Positions 1 to 13,074 of a stretch of DNA of 64,000 nt are shown one piece after another (the stretch's first letter is position 1; each line of letters begins with the position of its first letter). Both the position numbers and the translations under genes were made by a program. This DNA comes from Nothopassalora personata (lineage: Eukaryota; Ascomycota; Dothideomycetes; Mycosphaerellales; Mycosphaerellaceae). The stretch is taken from the NCBI GenBank assembly GCA_033816765.1, contig CM066294.1, positions 1,674,001-1,738,000 of the forward strand, read 5' to 3'. Below the pieces are notes generated by a model. That model was given only the letters and a program-made list of their open reading frames with translations, was not told where the DNA came from and made no database searches.

Positions 1-511
1 GTTCAGTGCAGAGCAGAGCGAGAGGACTGAGAACAACTCTGACTCCGACTGGGACTTGGTCTAGAGTTTCCGCCTGACCTTGAACCACAACAGGCATTGA
101 CATCGCGCTTCCCACTTTGATTCGAGATAGTGTGCGAAGATAATATGAAAGCGTATATACCGAATCCGAAGGTTTATATCAGATGATTGAACGAAGATGT
201 GGATGAAGATGTTTACCAGCAAGGCGCTGGGGAGTGCCTTTGGACATCAAGATGCCAGCAGTAAGAAGATCAGACAGTACCGCTTCCTTCTGTCTATCGA
301 ATTCTGCGATAGACACTTGCCACTACGCATTATGTGTTAATGCCGTTCTCAAAGCGATCTTCAAGATTCCCAGACCCACATTTGCTTTCGGCATCCTGTG
401 AACTGCAGAGCGGCAGACGGTAATGCTGTGCATGCAATCGTGCAGCGCTTCGGCTCGCCACTGTCGGCACTTCATCTGCGTTGTTCTTTTGCTCCGATAA
501 CTTCGTCAAAT
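1..511. other. Intergenic, upstream of the MFS gene
   Basis: No coding region with recognisable family features is seen on either strand. It presumably holds the 5' region of the transporter that starts at 512. Confidence 0.5.
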
Positions 512-2241
512 ATGCTATCACCTTCCTGTGCAACCCTCGCAGCCATGCCTGCCTCAGTCCACGACCCTCGTCATCATCCCAGTCCGGATCGCGATCCGCC
601 CAAGAGAATCCTTGGCACGAACAAACCGGAGAAGACGCCGATCACATCAACCCCTTCCAATACCTCTCCTCAACCTCACCCTCCCGCATCAATATGGCAG
701 AGGTTCTACAACACAATCTACTGGTGTCCCCCCAACGTTCGCTGGGATCCTTCCAATCCGCCGCAGTTCAATATATGGCATAATATCCTCTTCGGCTTTG
801 CGGGCGCTTTCACGGTCGCGAACTTGTACTACAATCATCCCATTCTCAATATTCTCGCGAGAGATTTCGGAGTGACTTATGTGGAAGTTGCGAATATACC
901 GACGCTGGCGCAGGCGGGGTATGCCACGGGATTGTTGTTTTTGTGTCCGTTGGGGGATCTTTTGCCGCGGCGGCCGTTTGTGTTGACGTTGGTTTTTGCT
1001 ACGGCGACGTTGTGGTGAGTGCTGTAGTGCAGAGGTGGACGGGGAATTGTACTGACTGCTTGGGTAGCATTGGACTTCCGGTGACGAGTAATGTGCACGT
1101 CTTCTCGGGGATCCAGTTCATCACTGGTGTCATGACTGTAACGCCGCAGTTGATGATGCCGCTTGTGGGAGATCTGGCGCCGCCGAATAAGAGGGCTACG
1201 GCGCTGTCGATTGTGACGAGTGGATTGATGCTGGGGATCTTGCTGGCGAGACTCCTCTCTGGTGTGGTCACGCAGTTTACCTCTTGGAGAACGATCTACT
1301 GGATGTCTGTCGGGTTGCAGTACCTTATCTTTGGACTTTTGTGGCTGTTCATGCCGGACTATCCTTCGACGAATCCCGGAGGTTTGAATTACGTCAAGAT
1401 GTTGTGGTCGATTGTGCCTATGTTCTTTCGACATCCGGTACTAGTACAGGCGTGCTTGGTGGCGTTTTTTGTGTCGTCTACTTTCACGAATTTCTGGACG
1501 ACGCTTACGTTCTTGTTGGCTGGACCGCCGTATCATTATACGCCGCTGGTGATTGGTCTCTTCGCGTTGATCGGGATTGCGAGCATGTGCTGTGGACCAT
1601 TCTATGCCAAGTATGTCACGGATCGCTTCGTGCCACTCTTCACCGTGTTCCTGGGTATGCTGTGGTGTATGCTCGGCGTGTGCATAGGAACATACACTGG
1701 AAGTTTCACTGTAGCTGGACCGGTCATACAGGCCATCTTCAACGACTTCGGTATGCAGACTTCACAGATTGCGAATCGCTCAGCCATCTTTACTGTCGAG
1801 CCCAAGGGACGCAATCGCATCAACACTGCGTACATGGTCTTTACCTTCGCTGGACAGTTGACTGGTACCGCTGTAGGAGCGAATCTGTTCGAACGTGGCG
1901 GTTGGCATGCAAGCGGTAGCTATAGCGTGGGCGCTATCGGCATGGCACTCATCATTACGCTATCTCGTGGTCCCTGGGAGGAGGGATGGATAGGTTGGCG
2001 TGGTGGTGCCAGCATCAGGAAGAAGAACAGAAGGAGCGCCGACGGCAAAGCGGATGAGCCGAAGAATGTTTTGAGGCGAGAGGACGGTGATGAGAAGATG
2101 ATCACCCTGAGTGACAACGACACCGAGAAGGTACCAGGCCCACATCCCGAGCCACATGAACATGACCGTGGACATGATAATCAGGAAGCTGTCAATGCAA
2201 CAGATGTGGAGAAGCGCCGAAATGAGAGCTACGGAGGATGA
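512..2241 (+). CDS. MFS transporter (DHA1-like)
   Basis: Multi-pass membrane transporter of the major facilitator superfamily, probably in the plasma membrane; the substrate cannot be told from sequence. Exons are 512-1014 and 1068-2241. The 53-bp intron has a GTGAGT donor and TAG acceptor, and splicing joins the helix ending in ATL to CIGLPV. A Pro/Ser-rich cytosolic N-terminus of about 80 residues precedes the first membrane segment (FGFAGAFTVANLYYN). A loop-2/3 motif, LGDLLPRRPFVL, matches the MFS A-motif position. About 12 hydrophobic segments follow, and then a charged, His/Glu-rich cytosolic tail. The start is either 512 or the in-frame ATG at 545, which has an equally good context; the reading frame upstream of 512 has no other ATG. 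It resembles bacterial-type YgaY/chloramphenicol-efflux-like MFS proteins in its first half. The call of MFS is firm; the subfamily is a guess. Confidence 0.85.
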
Positions 2242-2826
2242 CGAGAAAGGTTCGTCGAAATCTTCAAGAGAAGGCATGATATCGCCAGTGTTAGTGAAAG
2301 ACAGTAGATGACCAGGTCATTCTAATGCGTGACGATTATTATAACGAGCATGATTGCTACTCAATTTTATATAGTGACGTTCCCGGAATGCCTCAATCTG
2401 CCGTCGACGGCATGATGGTTAAATCAACATGTCAGCCAGACCTGCCTCATCAGTGAGTTCTGCAAATGTATTCCGTTAGCTTGTTGAAGATTCAATCCGG
2501 TAGGCAAGCCGTGGGTTGCCTCATGTATCCCTCAGACTGCACCCGATGCACAGTCTCATCGAAGTCCAGTATCATCCAGCTAGCCGCCGTCAATATTTGA
2601 TGACGCTGCACTAAACTTGATGATAGCGTGCGTCAAACGTGTGCGGTGCAGCGGTGCAGCTGTAGCAAGGCAGCTACTGTATCCAAGACATTGGCTGCAA
2701 CACACAACAACATCCACGTCTTCTCCCCTGCCCACTGCAGTATGAGAGCACATGACCTTCCCCGTCTGGCACGATAATCCTGGAGCACACTAAGGCTGAG
2801 CGACGAGCGGCAAGCTGGACGACGCA
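2242..2826. other. Intergenic
   Basis: Spacer between the MFS stop and the VPS35 start codon. I see no supported gene; it should contain the MFS 3' UTR and the VPS35 promoter. Confidence 0.5.
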
Positions 2827-5582
2827 ATGGGCTCGCCGCCGCCGGTCGAGGACCAGGCGCGGCTGTTGGAAGATGCTCTAAGTGTCGTGCGCCAGCAGAC
2901 AACGCTGATGCGACGATGTCTCGAGACTCCCGGCAAGCTCATGGATGCGCTCAAGTGCAGGTAAAGTGTCCCATCCCATTCTGCCCTCACATGACTGTCA
3001 TGTTGACCATACCGGTGGTATACAGCTCAACCCTCGTATCAGAGCTGCGCACCAGCAGTCTAGGCCCCAAGCAATACTACGAACTGTACATGTCCGTCTT
3101 TGATGCCCTGCGACATCTCTCCGTCTACCTCCGCGAATCGCATCCCGTCAATCACCTCGCCGATCTATACGAGCTGGTCCAATATGCCGGCAACATCGTA
3201 CCCAGGTTATATCTCATGATTACCGTCGGAACTGTGTACATGAGCATAGAGGATGCGCCGGTCAAGGAGATCATGAAGGACATGATGGAGATGAGCCGCG
3301 GGGTACAGCACCCAGTGCGAGGCCTCTTCCTGCGATACTACCTGTCGGGCCAAGCACGAGATGCCCTACCCACGGGAGAGGGAGACGGGTCCGAAGGTAA
3401 TCTCCAGGACAGCATCAGCTTCATTCTGACCAATTTCGTCGAGATGAATAAGCTTTGGGTACGACTGCAGCACCAGGGACATTCACGAGAACGAGAGCAA
3501 CGGACGAAGGAAAGGCAAGAGCTGCAGTTGTTGGTGGGCAGTAATTTGGTTCGATTGAGCCAGTTGGTCGATCTGGAAAGCTACAAGAACGTCATACTGC
3601 AACCTCTGCTAGAGCAAGTCGTGCAGTGTCGGGACGTGCTGGCGCAAGAGTATCTGTTGGAGGTTATCACACAAGTCTTTCCTGACGAGTTCCACCTACA
3701 CACGCTCGATCAGCTACTCGCGGCGACTGCGAGGCTCAATCCACACGTCAATGTTAAGCAGATCGTCATTGGACTCATGGACAGGCTATCAGCTTATGCG
3801 GCCCGAGAGTCAGAGACCAAGACTGCCGAGCAGCGGCAGAAGATCGAGGATGAGTCGGTGACTGCCTTGCTTGAGAAGCTGAAATTTTCGAAAGAGGCTG
3901 GGGTTGTGGAACTGGTCAAACCGTCAGAGAACGGCGAAGAGGCTCATGACGAGACGGCTCGAGGTACAGAAGAGCCAGCAGCATCTGAGCCAGCACCAGA
4001 CACGACCGCGAAGGAGAACAACGAAGCGGAAACGAACGGACAGAAGCACAATGGCATCCCTGCGAACATCAAATTGTTCGAGATCTTCTACGAGCAAGTC
4101 GTACACATCGTGGGCATGCAACGCTTGCCTATACAAGACATTACCCCACTACTGGTCTCTCTGGTTAACTTGGCCCTGAATATCTACCCCGAACGATTGG
4201 ATTATGTCGACCAAGTCCTACATTATGCAACGAAAGAAGTGGCACGTTTCCAGAATTCTGCCGACCTCCACTCGCAACAAGCACAACAGAGCTTGCTTGC
4301 CTTGCTTCATGCCCCAGTCAAGGCATATTTCTCACTCTTCACAGCTCTGGCGCTCCCGAGCTTCGTACCTCTTTTCCAGCAGCAACCGTACCCAACACGG
4401 CGAGCGGTTGCTGGAGAGACGGCGCGCAACATACTACGGAACGAGACCAAGATCACAAGCCAAGCACATCTGGATGGCGTACTGTCGATCTTGTCTGTAC
4501 TAATCAAAGAAGGCATGCAGCCGTCCTCGGGCTACACCGGCGCCGCTGCCAGAAGAAACGCCATCGAGACCGAGGAGACTGTTGAAGAGCAAGGTTGGCT
4601 TGCGCGGATAGTCCACCTCATCAAGGGACCCGACAACGTAACACAATTCAAGCTGCTTCAGACAGCACGGACCGCGTTCCAAGAAGGCAACGAACGAACG
4701 AAGTATACGACACCAGCAATAATAACACAATCTCTCAAGCTTGCACGGTCGTTCAAGCGGAGGGAGCACTTGTCGAGCGACGACTATGCCACACAGTCCT
4801 CGGCGCTCTACAAGTTTATCCACACCACAATCTCGGCGCTTTACACCAGAGTGTCTTCATCGGGCGTACCCGATCTTGTGCTTCGACTTTTCGTGGCCTG
4901 CGGCCAAGTCGCAAGCCAATGCGAAAGTGAGGATGTGGCTTATGAGTACTTTGCGCAAGCATTCACGGTCTACGAGGAGGCGATATCTGATTCGAAGTTG
5001 CAATTCCAGGCCATCTGCATAATCTCTGGCGCGCTATCAGGATGCTCGGAACGATTCAGCAGAGAGAATTACGACACCTTGATCACGAAAGCAGCACTAC
5101 ACGGTAGCAAGTTGCTCAAGAAGCCTGATCAGTGCCGAGCAGTATATCTTGCCAGTCACTTATGGTGGTCGGTAGAGAAGGCCGAGAAGCCGGAAGGTGT
5201 CGAGCCGAAAGAGGTATGTTGAACAACATATGTCGCCGTGGCGCCAGCCATGAGACTAACATCTTTACAGCCATACCGTGACGGCAAACGAGTACTCGAG
5301 TGTCTACAACGTGCACTGCGTGTGGCCGACGCATGTATGGACACTGCTGTCTCCGTGGAGCTGTTCGTCGAGATCCTCAACCGCTACGTGTACTACTTCG
5401 ATCAAGAGAACGACGCGGTGACGACGAAGTACCTCAATGGCTTGATCGAGCTCATTCATAGCAACCTCAACACGAGCGAGAACGCCAGCGGCCTTGAACA
5501 CCCCAGGAAGCACTTCCAGAAGACGCTCGAGTATATTCGATCGCGAGAGTACGAAGGAGTGGTGACGACGGCCAAGTCATAG
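2827..5582 (+). CDS. VPS35: Retromer subunit Vps35
   Basis: Core scaffold of the retromer cargo-recognition trimer (Vps26-Vps29-Vps35), which recycles receptors from endosome to Golgi. Three exons: 2827-2960, 3026-5213 and 5271-5582, giving 877 residues. The introns are 65 and 57 bp. The first exon encodes the conserved opening ([11 protein letters not shown], then KLMDALK), which continues after splicing into [23 protein letters not shown]. The family signature [15 protein letters not shown] is at about residues 103-117; this is the Vps26-binding region. The rest is alpha-helical repeat. An acidic, low-complexity linker rich in Glu and Ala, typical of fungal Vps35, lies around residues 335-380. 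Length fits the family (about 800-950). It is followed on the same strand by ATG11, with 590 bp between. Confidence 0.97.
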
Positions 5583-6173
5583 AGCTGTTCGGTGGGTTGC
5601 CGCCAGTCTATGACAAGCCTTCAGGACGGCGATCGGGGTCTGCCGTGGAAAGGATGATGTATGACATGTCGAGAAGGCAGTGCAGCGGTACCAGATCTAG
5701 CGTAGCAGTTTCCATTCACGTCCATACCGTTAGCGGGCGGAGTATTGACGGTCCGGTCCGGCTCTGGGCGTAGGGTACATGGATTTGTATGATCTATGAG
5801 TGAATGAGTGAATACGCCACGCCGGTCATGCTCACTGTCTGTGAAGGGCAGCACGTGACTTCTGTGTGCGGATGGATGGCCGCCGGCGTTGGACAGTATT
5901 AGGACTGATGACTTGCAACATGTGATGCGGGCCAGCAGGTTAGTCAGCAACGATAACGGCGATAACAAGATACCAAACGTCGCCTAGCTCCAGATGTAGC
6001 ATCGCGTCAACAGGCAGCTGGCGCATGTTAGCTGGAGTCACATGCAATCTTCAGACGACAACAATATTTCTAGCAGTATTCGCATCATTCTGTAGAAGCT
6101 GCATGATACCACCACCACCATCACCACCACCACCTCCCAGGAGAAGAGGAGGGTGACGGAGCGGCAAGAGCCC
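5583..6173. other. Intergenic with (ACC)n tract
   Basis: Spacer between VPS35 and ATG11, read in the same direction. No gene is seen. A short trinucleotide tract (accaccaccaccatcaccaccaccacc) at about 6109-6135 lies in the likely 5' leader of ATG11. Confidence 0.5.
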
Positions 6174-9100
6174 ATGTCGATCGCAGTCTACGTCGGCCAC
6201 ACCGGGCAGCGTCTAACCTTCACCACCGCATCGCTCGAGGACTCAGGCAGCGCAACATCTCTCGAAGCCTTGAAGTCATGGATCACCTCACAGACCAAGA
6301 TTCAGCCCAGGAGCCAAATCTTGCTTACGGCGCAAGGTAAACAGGTGAGGAGCCAGACGCTACTTACCGAGAGTGAGCTGTTCGTCTTTGACTCGAGCTG
6401 GTTGAATGGGCGGAAGGCTGCTGGGGCGGAGAGGGACGTGACCGATAGTAGTGCGGAGGAAGATGAGTTTAGCCCAGGATCTGCGCCGGACACGATTGCG
6501 AACCAGAACGACCTGCAGTCATGGCAGAACCTCTTCAGGCTGAGGAAGAGCTGGGCGGCAGGACTGCTGGAAGGATGCAGCGCACGTGCACAACAGGCCG
6601 AACGGTACCAGGAGGAGCAGTCTGTCATCGAACGCAGTGTCAGCGTCGCGGTTGCGAGTCTGCAGCTGCATATCAAGAATTCGGAGAAGTTGTACGAACG
6701 AGTGGCCGAGTTCTCGAGTGAGGTGCTGCAGGATCAACAGACGGCTGCGAATAACTGGGAACTCAACTTGGGCAGTCTGAGAAAGATTCCCGCAAGAGCT
6801 GAGTATGCGCGCTTCATTGAGCCAATGGCGCCAGCTTCGGGCTCGAGGCGGAATTCAGTGCAGCATATCACGACTCTGCAGGGCTTTGTTGATGTAGCGA
6901 CTGTGAATCAGGCAGCCGCGAATACGCGATCGCACACGTCTAGCCTGGCAGAGAAAGTAGTCCAGATCCGCGACGACCTGGACTCTTCTAGGGAGGATAG
7001 CAACGAACTCCTACAAGCCGTGGAGCAGCTCGTGCAGCGGTCCTTCGCAGAGAGCTCTGCCGAGCATGAGACGCTCGTTGACGAGATCCGAGTCGTGGTC
7101 AACAAGATGAGCAGCGATTTCGAACACGTCCGGGCTCTACCCAAGGCGCCTCAACACATAGCCCAAGCATCCAAGATGGCACTCCTCCACACGAAGAGCT
7201 ACATCCCGAACCTACTCGATTATTGTACCGAAATCAACGAATTGGCGCAACGGAGGAAGCAAAAGCGCGACGCGGCTGCAGTAACGGCCCGCGAGCATAT
7301 GATGCGGCTGGCAGATATCGAGAACCAGATAGCGAAGTTGCATCATGATTGCAAAGAGGTGGAAGCGTTTGAGACAGAAGGCCAGTCATTCGCAACACTC
7401 TCTGTGGTAGCACGACTTCCTTCGGTGTACGGGCAGCTCTTAGTTGAGTCTGTCAGGCGCCGGGAATGGGTCGCGAAGATGAAGAGAGATTCCGCTACGC
7501 TGCAAGAAGAGGTTGCGACATACCAAGAAGAGGAAGACAAGAGGCGGAAGAAGTGGATGCGCGTTGTTGAAGATATTGTGCAACCTGAGGCCTTGCAGAG
7601 TCGTGTGCTGGGTATCGAGCTTGGCCTTCAGAACGAGGGAGGCAGCTGGCCGATGACGACAAGAGATGAGCTTGACGAATATCTGAGGACACTCTCATCC
7701 GTTTACGGACCAGGGCCGGTCACGGAGGAGATCGAGCAGGCGATCAAAGATTTGGACAAACCTACACGCAAGCAGATCAAGCACGCACGAGCTTTCAAGA
7801 ACGGGAGCATGCATGAAGCTGCATTTGGCGACACGTCACTCTTGCTTCGAGGAGATGAACAATACAAGGGTCTTCGCGACAGCAACGTCAGGCTGGAAGA
7901 GGAGCTGAAGGCGCAGAAGAGTCGTGTACGCAAATTGGAAGATCTGCTTCATCGTCAGACCCAGATCAGCAGAGCAAGCACTGGCGATGTGTTCACACCA
8001 TCTAGTGAAGGGCCTTTCTCGCGACCAATATCTACTCCTCCAGTGGGCAACTTTGGACAACATCCTTCAGACGATATGACGCGCAACCCATCTATGGTCA
8101 AGCAGCGCAGGCCATCGACGACAGGGCCAAGCGTAGAGGAGAAGAGGCTAGCGAAGCGCATCGTTGATCTCGAAGCAGAAGTGCAGTCGTACAAAGATGA
8201 GGCCACGTCTCGCAAGAACTCCGATGCAGAGATTCAGAAACAGGTTGAAGAAGCCACATCCACGAAGAGAGATCTGATGGAGAACATGGATGCCCAGCAG
8301 CGAGAATTCGCTGAGGAAAGACGCAGTCTTGAACAGGACCTTGCAGATGCGAGAGAAAAGCTCTTCGAGGCGGAGAATGAAGTGGAACGTCTACTAGGCT
8401 CTAGAGATGGCGTGGACGGAGAGGTTGCCAGACTCAAGGAAGATGCTGCTGGTCACGCTGCCAGAGCTGCAACTGAGCACGATGCTCGGACTGTTCTGGA
8501 ACGCAGGCTGCAGATCGCTGAGGCTGCCAAGGCGCAGGCGGAGGAAGAACTTCAAAAGGCACGTCTGCAGCAGGAGGAGAAGCTTGAAACCGAAGTGGAG
8601 CAACTGCGATCCCTTGCGACTGCGCATGCGCACCTCTCGCCGAACGCTGAAACTCCTAACGGTCTGATCGGTCTATCGAATGCCCTTGCAGAGCTTGCTC
8701 GCAAATCTGCTGCGCATGCGAAAGATCTTGCAGAAGCTGTTGCTTTCGCCAAGAACGAGAACCAGTCTCTCTGGTCGAGTCACGAGCGTCAGAAGAGTGA
8801 GCTCGCCGAAGCCGCACAGCGACTAAGTGAGACGGAGGAGAGGGTTCGCGAAACCCAGGAGAAGTTGTCTGCCGAGGAAGCAAAAGCGAAAGCACTCGAG
8901 GAACAATTCAATGATGAGCAGGAACAGCTTCGCATGCTACGCAGCAAATTTGCCGAAGGCGAGACTGGCTCGGAAGTGCTTCGCCAAAGGGTCACAGACG
9001 AGGAAGATAAGGCGAAGAAGCTGGCCTCCGAGCTAGCAGAAGCTAAGTCGCACATCAATAGCCTTGATGTCGAGCTCTTCCGTCTCCAGAACAAGCACAA

Positions 9101-10722
9101 GACGTATCAGAGCACAGCGGAGACTTCTGCTGAACGCCTCGAGAAGCGCGCTGATCGAGCCAAAGAGGTGTCGCAAAGGCTCTACTTGCAGAATCAGCGC
9201 TTGGGTAGACTCCTCGAACGTCTGGGCCTTGTGATCAACTATCAGGGCGACGGCATGACGATCGAGCGTGCGTCTAAGATGGCTGCTAGTACCATGATTA
9301 TGGATCCACACTCGCAGATGAGCAGGCAGATCTCCGTCACGTCGCCGCCGCCAACTAGGAAGTCGTCCACTGCTGATAGCGAGTCGGCGACTGACCTTCG
9401 TTCACTGCATTGGCCCGATGCGCCCAGTCTGGAAGAGGAGACAACGCAGTATGAAGCGTTCTTGAACCACATCTCCCGCTTCGATCTGGATGTCTTTTCG
9501 GACGCGGTCACAAAGCGTGTCAAGGACTTCGAGTACACTGCGAAGAAGTACGCCAAGGAGGCCAAGGATTCTACGAAGCGTGCCGATGCGTATAAGGAGC
9601 GTGCCGTCAAGTTGAGGAACGAGGGTCACGCGAAGATTGCGGTCCGCGACTTTAAGGAAGGTGATCTTGCCCTCTTCCTGCCGACGCGAGGTGGGCAGGT
9701 CAAGGGTGCATGGGCCGCGTTCAATATCGGTTGTCCGCACTACTTCCTCGCCGAAAGAGAGGGTATGAGGCTCGGCACACGAGATTTCATCGTTGCCAGG
9801 ATTCAGAAGGTTGAGCAGAAAGTCGTGGACTTGAGCGGGCAGCGCTCGTCGCAGCAGACCGACAACAGGAATTTCGGCGAGGCAAGTGACGCGCCCTCAG
9901 CTATGAACATCGAAGATGACAACCCCTTCGATCTTTCTGACGGTCTCACGTGGTGGATGGTCCATGCTGTTGAGGAACGTGGCGCCGGCGCAGCACCGAC
10001 CACGCCCGGTCTGGGCAAGTCGACAGTAGCAGCGGCGAACGTCGACGCCAAAGGCAAGATTCAGATCAAGCCACGCAGCAAAGGCGATGATGCCAGTAAG
10101 CATCTCAACAAGAGCTTGGACAGCCGTCGGTCCAGCTCGACATCGAAGAAAGGAGTCAATCTGGCGTCTACACCGACTGGCGCCGCCGGCGGCGCAGTCG
10201 ATACACGGCAGAGATCAGAGAGCAAAGCCAGCTCACAGGATATGCGTCCGCTGCCGGCGCCTGCAGGGAGTGGACCGGGAGTCGTGCACACCAATGATTC
10301 GGCCCTGACCAATGCGTCGGCGAGCACTGATCGGACTTTCATGACCGCTGCACAGCCCCCTTCCTCTTCCACGGCAGCACAGCATGATCAGGTATGCACA
10401 AACCCTCTCCCAAAGCCATCCCAGCCTCAAGCACCAGACCTCCTCAACACCCTAAACGACCCCATGGCAGATTTCTAACCCTCCTTCACCACAGATCCGC
10501 CGCGTATCTACGGGCCGCGGCGTCGATCGTGATCGAGCCATGTCACCACGCGCTCGCTCCAAATCACCGTCTAAATCGATCCAGTCACTACAGCAGCATC
10601 TGGAACCTGTCCCGAAGCCCTCGCCGGCGAAACGAGAGCAGAAGAAGTCGGGGTGGGAGAGTTTGTTCTCGGCGGAGTTTTCGTTGGAAAGTCCTACGAA
10701 GGAGAAGAAGAATTTCGGATGA
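6174..10722 (+). CDS. ATG11: Autophagy scaffold Atg11
   Basis: Scaffold protein of selective autophagy (mitophagy, pexophagy, Cvt-type), which links cargo receptors to the Atg1 kinase at the phagophore assembly site. Exons are 6174-10391 and 10495-10722 (intron 103 bp), 1481 residues. The N-terminus (MSIAVYVGHTGQRLTF) is the conserved Atg11/FIP200-type start. The middle (about residues 600-1020) is long, heptad-rich, Glu/Lys/Gln coiled coil. The C-terminal Atg11 'claw' domain is clear at about 1150-1270: DFKEGDLALFLPTR, then PHYFLAEREGMRLGTRDFIV. The last exon encodes a basic tail (RRVSTGRGVDRDRA and SGWESLFSAEFSLESPTKEK). Reading through the intron would end the protein at 10478 without this tail, so a retained-intron isoform is possible. 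The frame upstream offers only GTG at 6153, so ATG 6174 is chosen. Confidence 0.95.
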
Positions 10723-11059
10723 AGTCGCACCTGAGAAAGAGGCAAACAGACAGGGTCCTGTCCTGTATCGCACCTTTTGAGCTTCGTTCGTGCCTATGAT
10801 AGCGTCCGTACGCCGTTACCCTTACAGGATTCCATTCGTCTCTTGATTTTTGCTTGAGCCAGACGTTGGAATGAAATTCGCGAAAAAGTCTGCAATGCAC
10901 TGGTGTCAGAGCTGATGTCGTTCAGGCTTCTGTCTGTCTGTCTGTATCGCTATCTACACATCACGTCCCATCTCATCTCGTTCGTGGTCATCTCATTGCG
11001 TGCACAATCATTCCCGCTAAGAAAACATCTCAAATACTTTTTGCCTCTTGCCAAGACAT
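10723..11059. other. Convergent 3' region
   Basis: Tail-to-tail spacer between ATG11 (plus) and phosphoglucomutase (minus). A short (tctg)n run lies near 10927-10945. No gene is seen. Confidence 0.5.
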
Positions 11060-12789
11060 TTACGTCTTGACATCTGGCTCGGTACGACCGACATACTCCT
11101 GCAGCTTCAACAGATCCGTCGCGAGCTTGACGTTGTCCTTCAGGTAGTCCTGCGCGTCCAGGCCGTACTTGCTCTTGTCGTTCTCGTGCTTTTCAATGTA
11201 CAATCGGATGGTGGCACCAGATGAGCCAGTGCCAGACAGACGCACGACGATGCGGCTGCCGTCGTCGAACTTGACATAGATACCCTGCTTCTTGCTCACG
11301 CTGCCGTCCAGATCGGTGTAGCTGAAGTCGTCGGCCTCGACCACCTTGCGGCCGGCGACGCTGCTGCCGACGAACTCGCCCTTTTTGGTGGTGATGAGGT
11401 CGGTCATGTGTGCGACGACCTTGTTGGCAGCCTCACTCTCGCAGCCCTCGTAGTCGTATCGGGTGAAGAAGGTGCGGCCGTACTCGTTCCAGAAGTCGTG
11501 CTGGATGCTCTTGATTGAGGGAGTCTCGTTCTTCTGCTGGCCGACACCGGCGATGATGTTGAGCCATGCAACAATAGCCCAGAGACCATCCTTCTCACGA
11601 ATGTGGTTGCTGCCGGTCCCGAAGGACTCCTCACCGCAAATGTTCATCTTGTCGGAGTCGAAGAGACCACAGAAGAACTTCCAGCCAGTGGGAACTTCGT
11701 ACGATTTGACGCCCTTCTTCTTTGCTACGAGGTCGACCGCGGCGGATGTCGGCATGGAGCGGGCAAGACCGTAGATGCCTTGCTTCTTGAAGTATGGGAT
11801 CAGGTCGGCGTAGTGTGCGATGATGGCGAGCGAGTCACCTGGCGAGACGAACGCGTTGGCACCGTAGATCATGTTGCGGTCACCATCACCGTCAGAGGCA
11901 GCACCGAAATGGATGCCCTCCTTGTCCACACGATCGACCAGCGACTTGGCGTATACGAGGTTAGGGTCTGGGTGGTGTCCCCCAAAGTCTGGCTTTGGTT
12001 CGCAGTTCTGTGTGCTGCCCTTCTGTCCTAGCTCTTTCTCGAAGATGTCGATGCCGTAGTTGCCAGTGACACCGCTGAGACCGTCGAAGAGGATCTTGAA
12101 GTCCGGGTGCTGCTTGAGGAAGGACCTGATCAGGTCGAAGTCGAAGATATCCTTGAGCATCTGCACGTAGTCGGTGGTGCTGTGGACGATCTCCACCTCG
12201 AGTGGGCCGTAGGTCTTGCTGCCTATGGTCTTGAGGTCGATGTCCGGGATGTCGGCGATCTTGTAGGAGGTGATGCTCTTGGAGAAGTCGTAGATCTTGT
12301 TGGTGACGCCCTCTGGGGCCGGTGCTCCATTGGCCAGGTTGTACTTGATGCCAAAGTCTTCGTCGGGACCACCCGGGTTGTGGGATGCTGTGAGCAGAAT
12401 GCCACCAGTGGCCTTCTTGATGCGGATGAGGTGTGATGCAGCCGGGGTGGAGAGGATGCCGTTCTGGCCGATCAGCAGCTTCTTGACGCCGTACGCAGCA
12501 CCGATCTTTGCAATGAGCTGAGTGACCTCTGGGTTCCAGTATCGGCCATCACCGCCGATGACGAGGAAGGCGTCGTGTGCACCTTCTGGGATGGACTGGA
12601 TGATGGACGCCACGAAGTTCTCCGAGTAATTCGTTTGCTGGAAGACCTTGACCTGTAGGCGATTGAGGGTTGGCATGTGTTTCAGTCAATGGATGGCTTC
12701 ACTTTGCGTCGTCGTACCTTCTTGCGAAGACCCGAAGTTCCAGGCTTCTGGTCGCCGTATGGCTTGGTGGGGACGTCCTTGACGCTCAT
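11060..12789 (-). CDS. PGM: Phosphoglucomutase
   Basis: Interconverts glucose 1-phosphate and glucose 6-phosphate in the cytosol, linking glycolysis to glycogen, trehalose and UDP-glucose synthesis. Exons (minus strand) are 12789-12718 and 12652-11060; the 65-bp intron is 12653-12717. The product is 554 residues. The first exon encodes the conserved start ending PGTSGLRKK, which joins VKVFQQTNYSENF. Key residues are visible. The phosphoserine loop is TASHNPGG. The Mg-binding loop is DGDGDRN. The sugar-specificity loop is CGEESFGTGS. The phosphate-binding loop near the C-terminus is RLSGTGSSGATIRLY. Length and motifs match eukaryotic PGM1/PGM2 throughout, so I expect a fully active enzyme. Confidence 0.97.
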
Positions 12790-13074
12790 GCTTGCGGTTC
12801 TGTCGTCAACGAGGTCCAGCAAAAGGCGGTAGTCGTTGCGTTGTGAGGTGTTTGTCAAGGGAAACAGGAGCGATTGGAGGGAGGGAGGGCTCAGGGAAAT
12901 CCGACTTGTTTAACAAAAAGCTGCATAATCATCCCTGCACATGTGCCCCGCCGAGGGGCAGCAGAACGCGTTCCGACGATGATGCTGAGCTCAACGCCAT
13001 TGGAGAATCTCAACCATCATCACACATCACTTGATGTGCAGCACTAGACAATCAAGTCTTTCAGTACACTGCCG

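Noticed and set aside
10470..10722. Separate small gene at 10540-10722
   Set aside because: It is the last exon of ATG11: the 10392-10494 intron puts it in frame, and its basic Ser-rich tail fits the Atg11 C-terminus.
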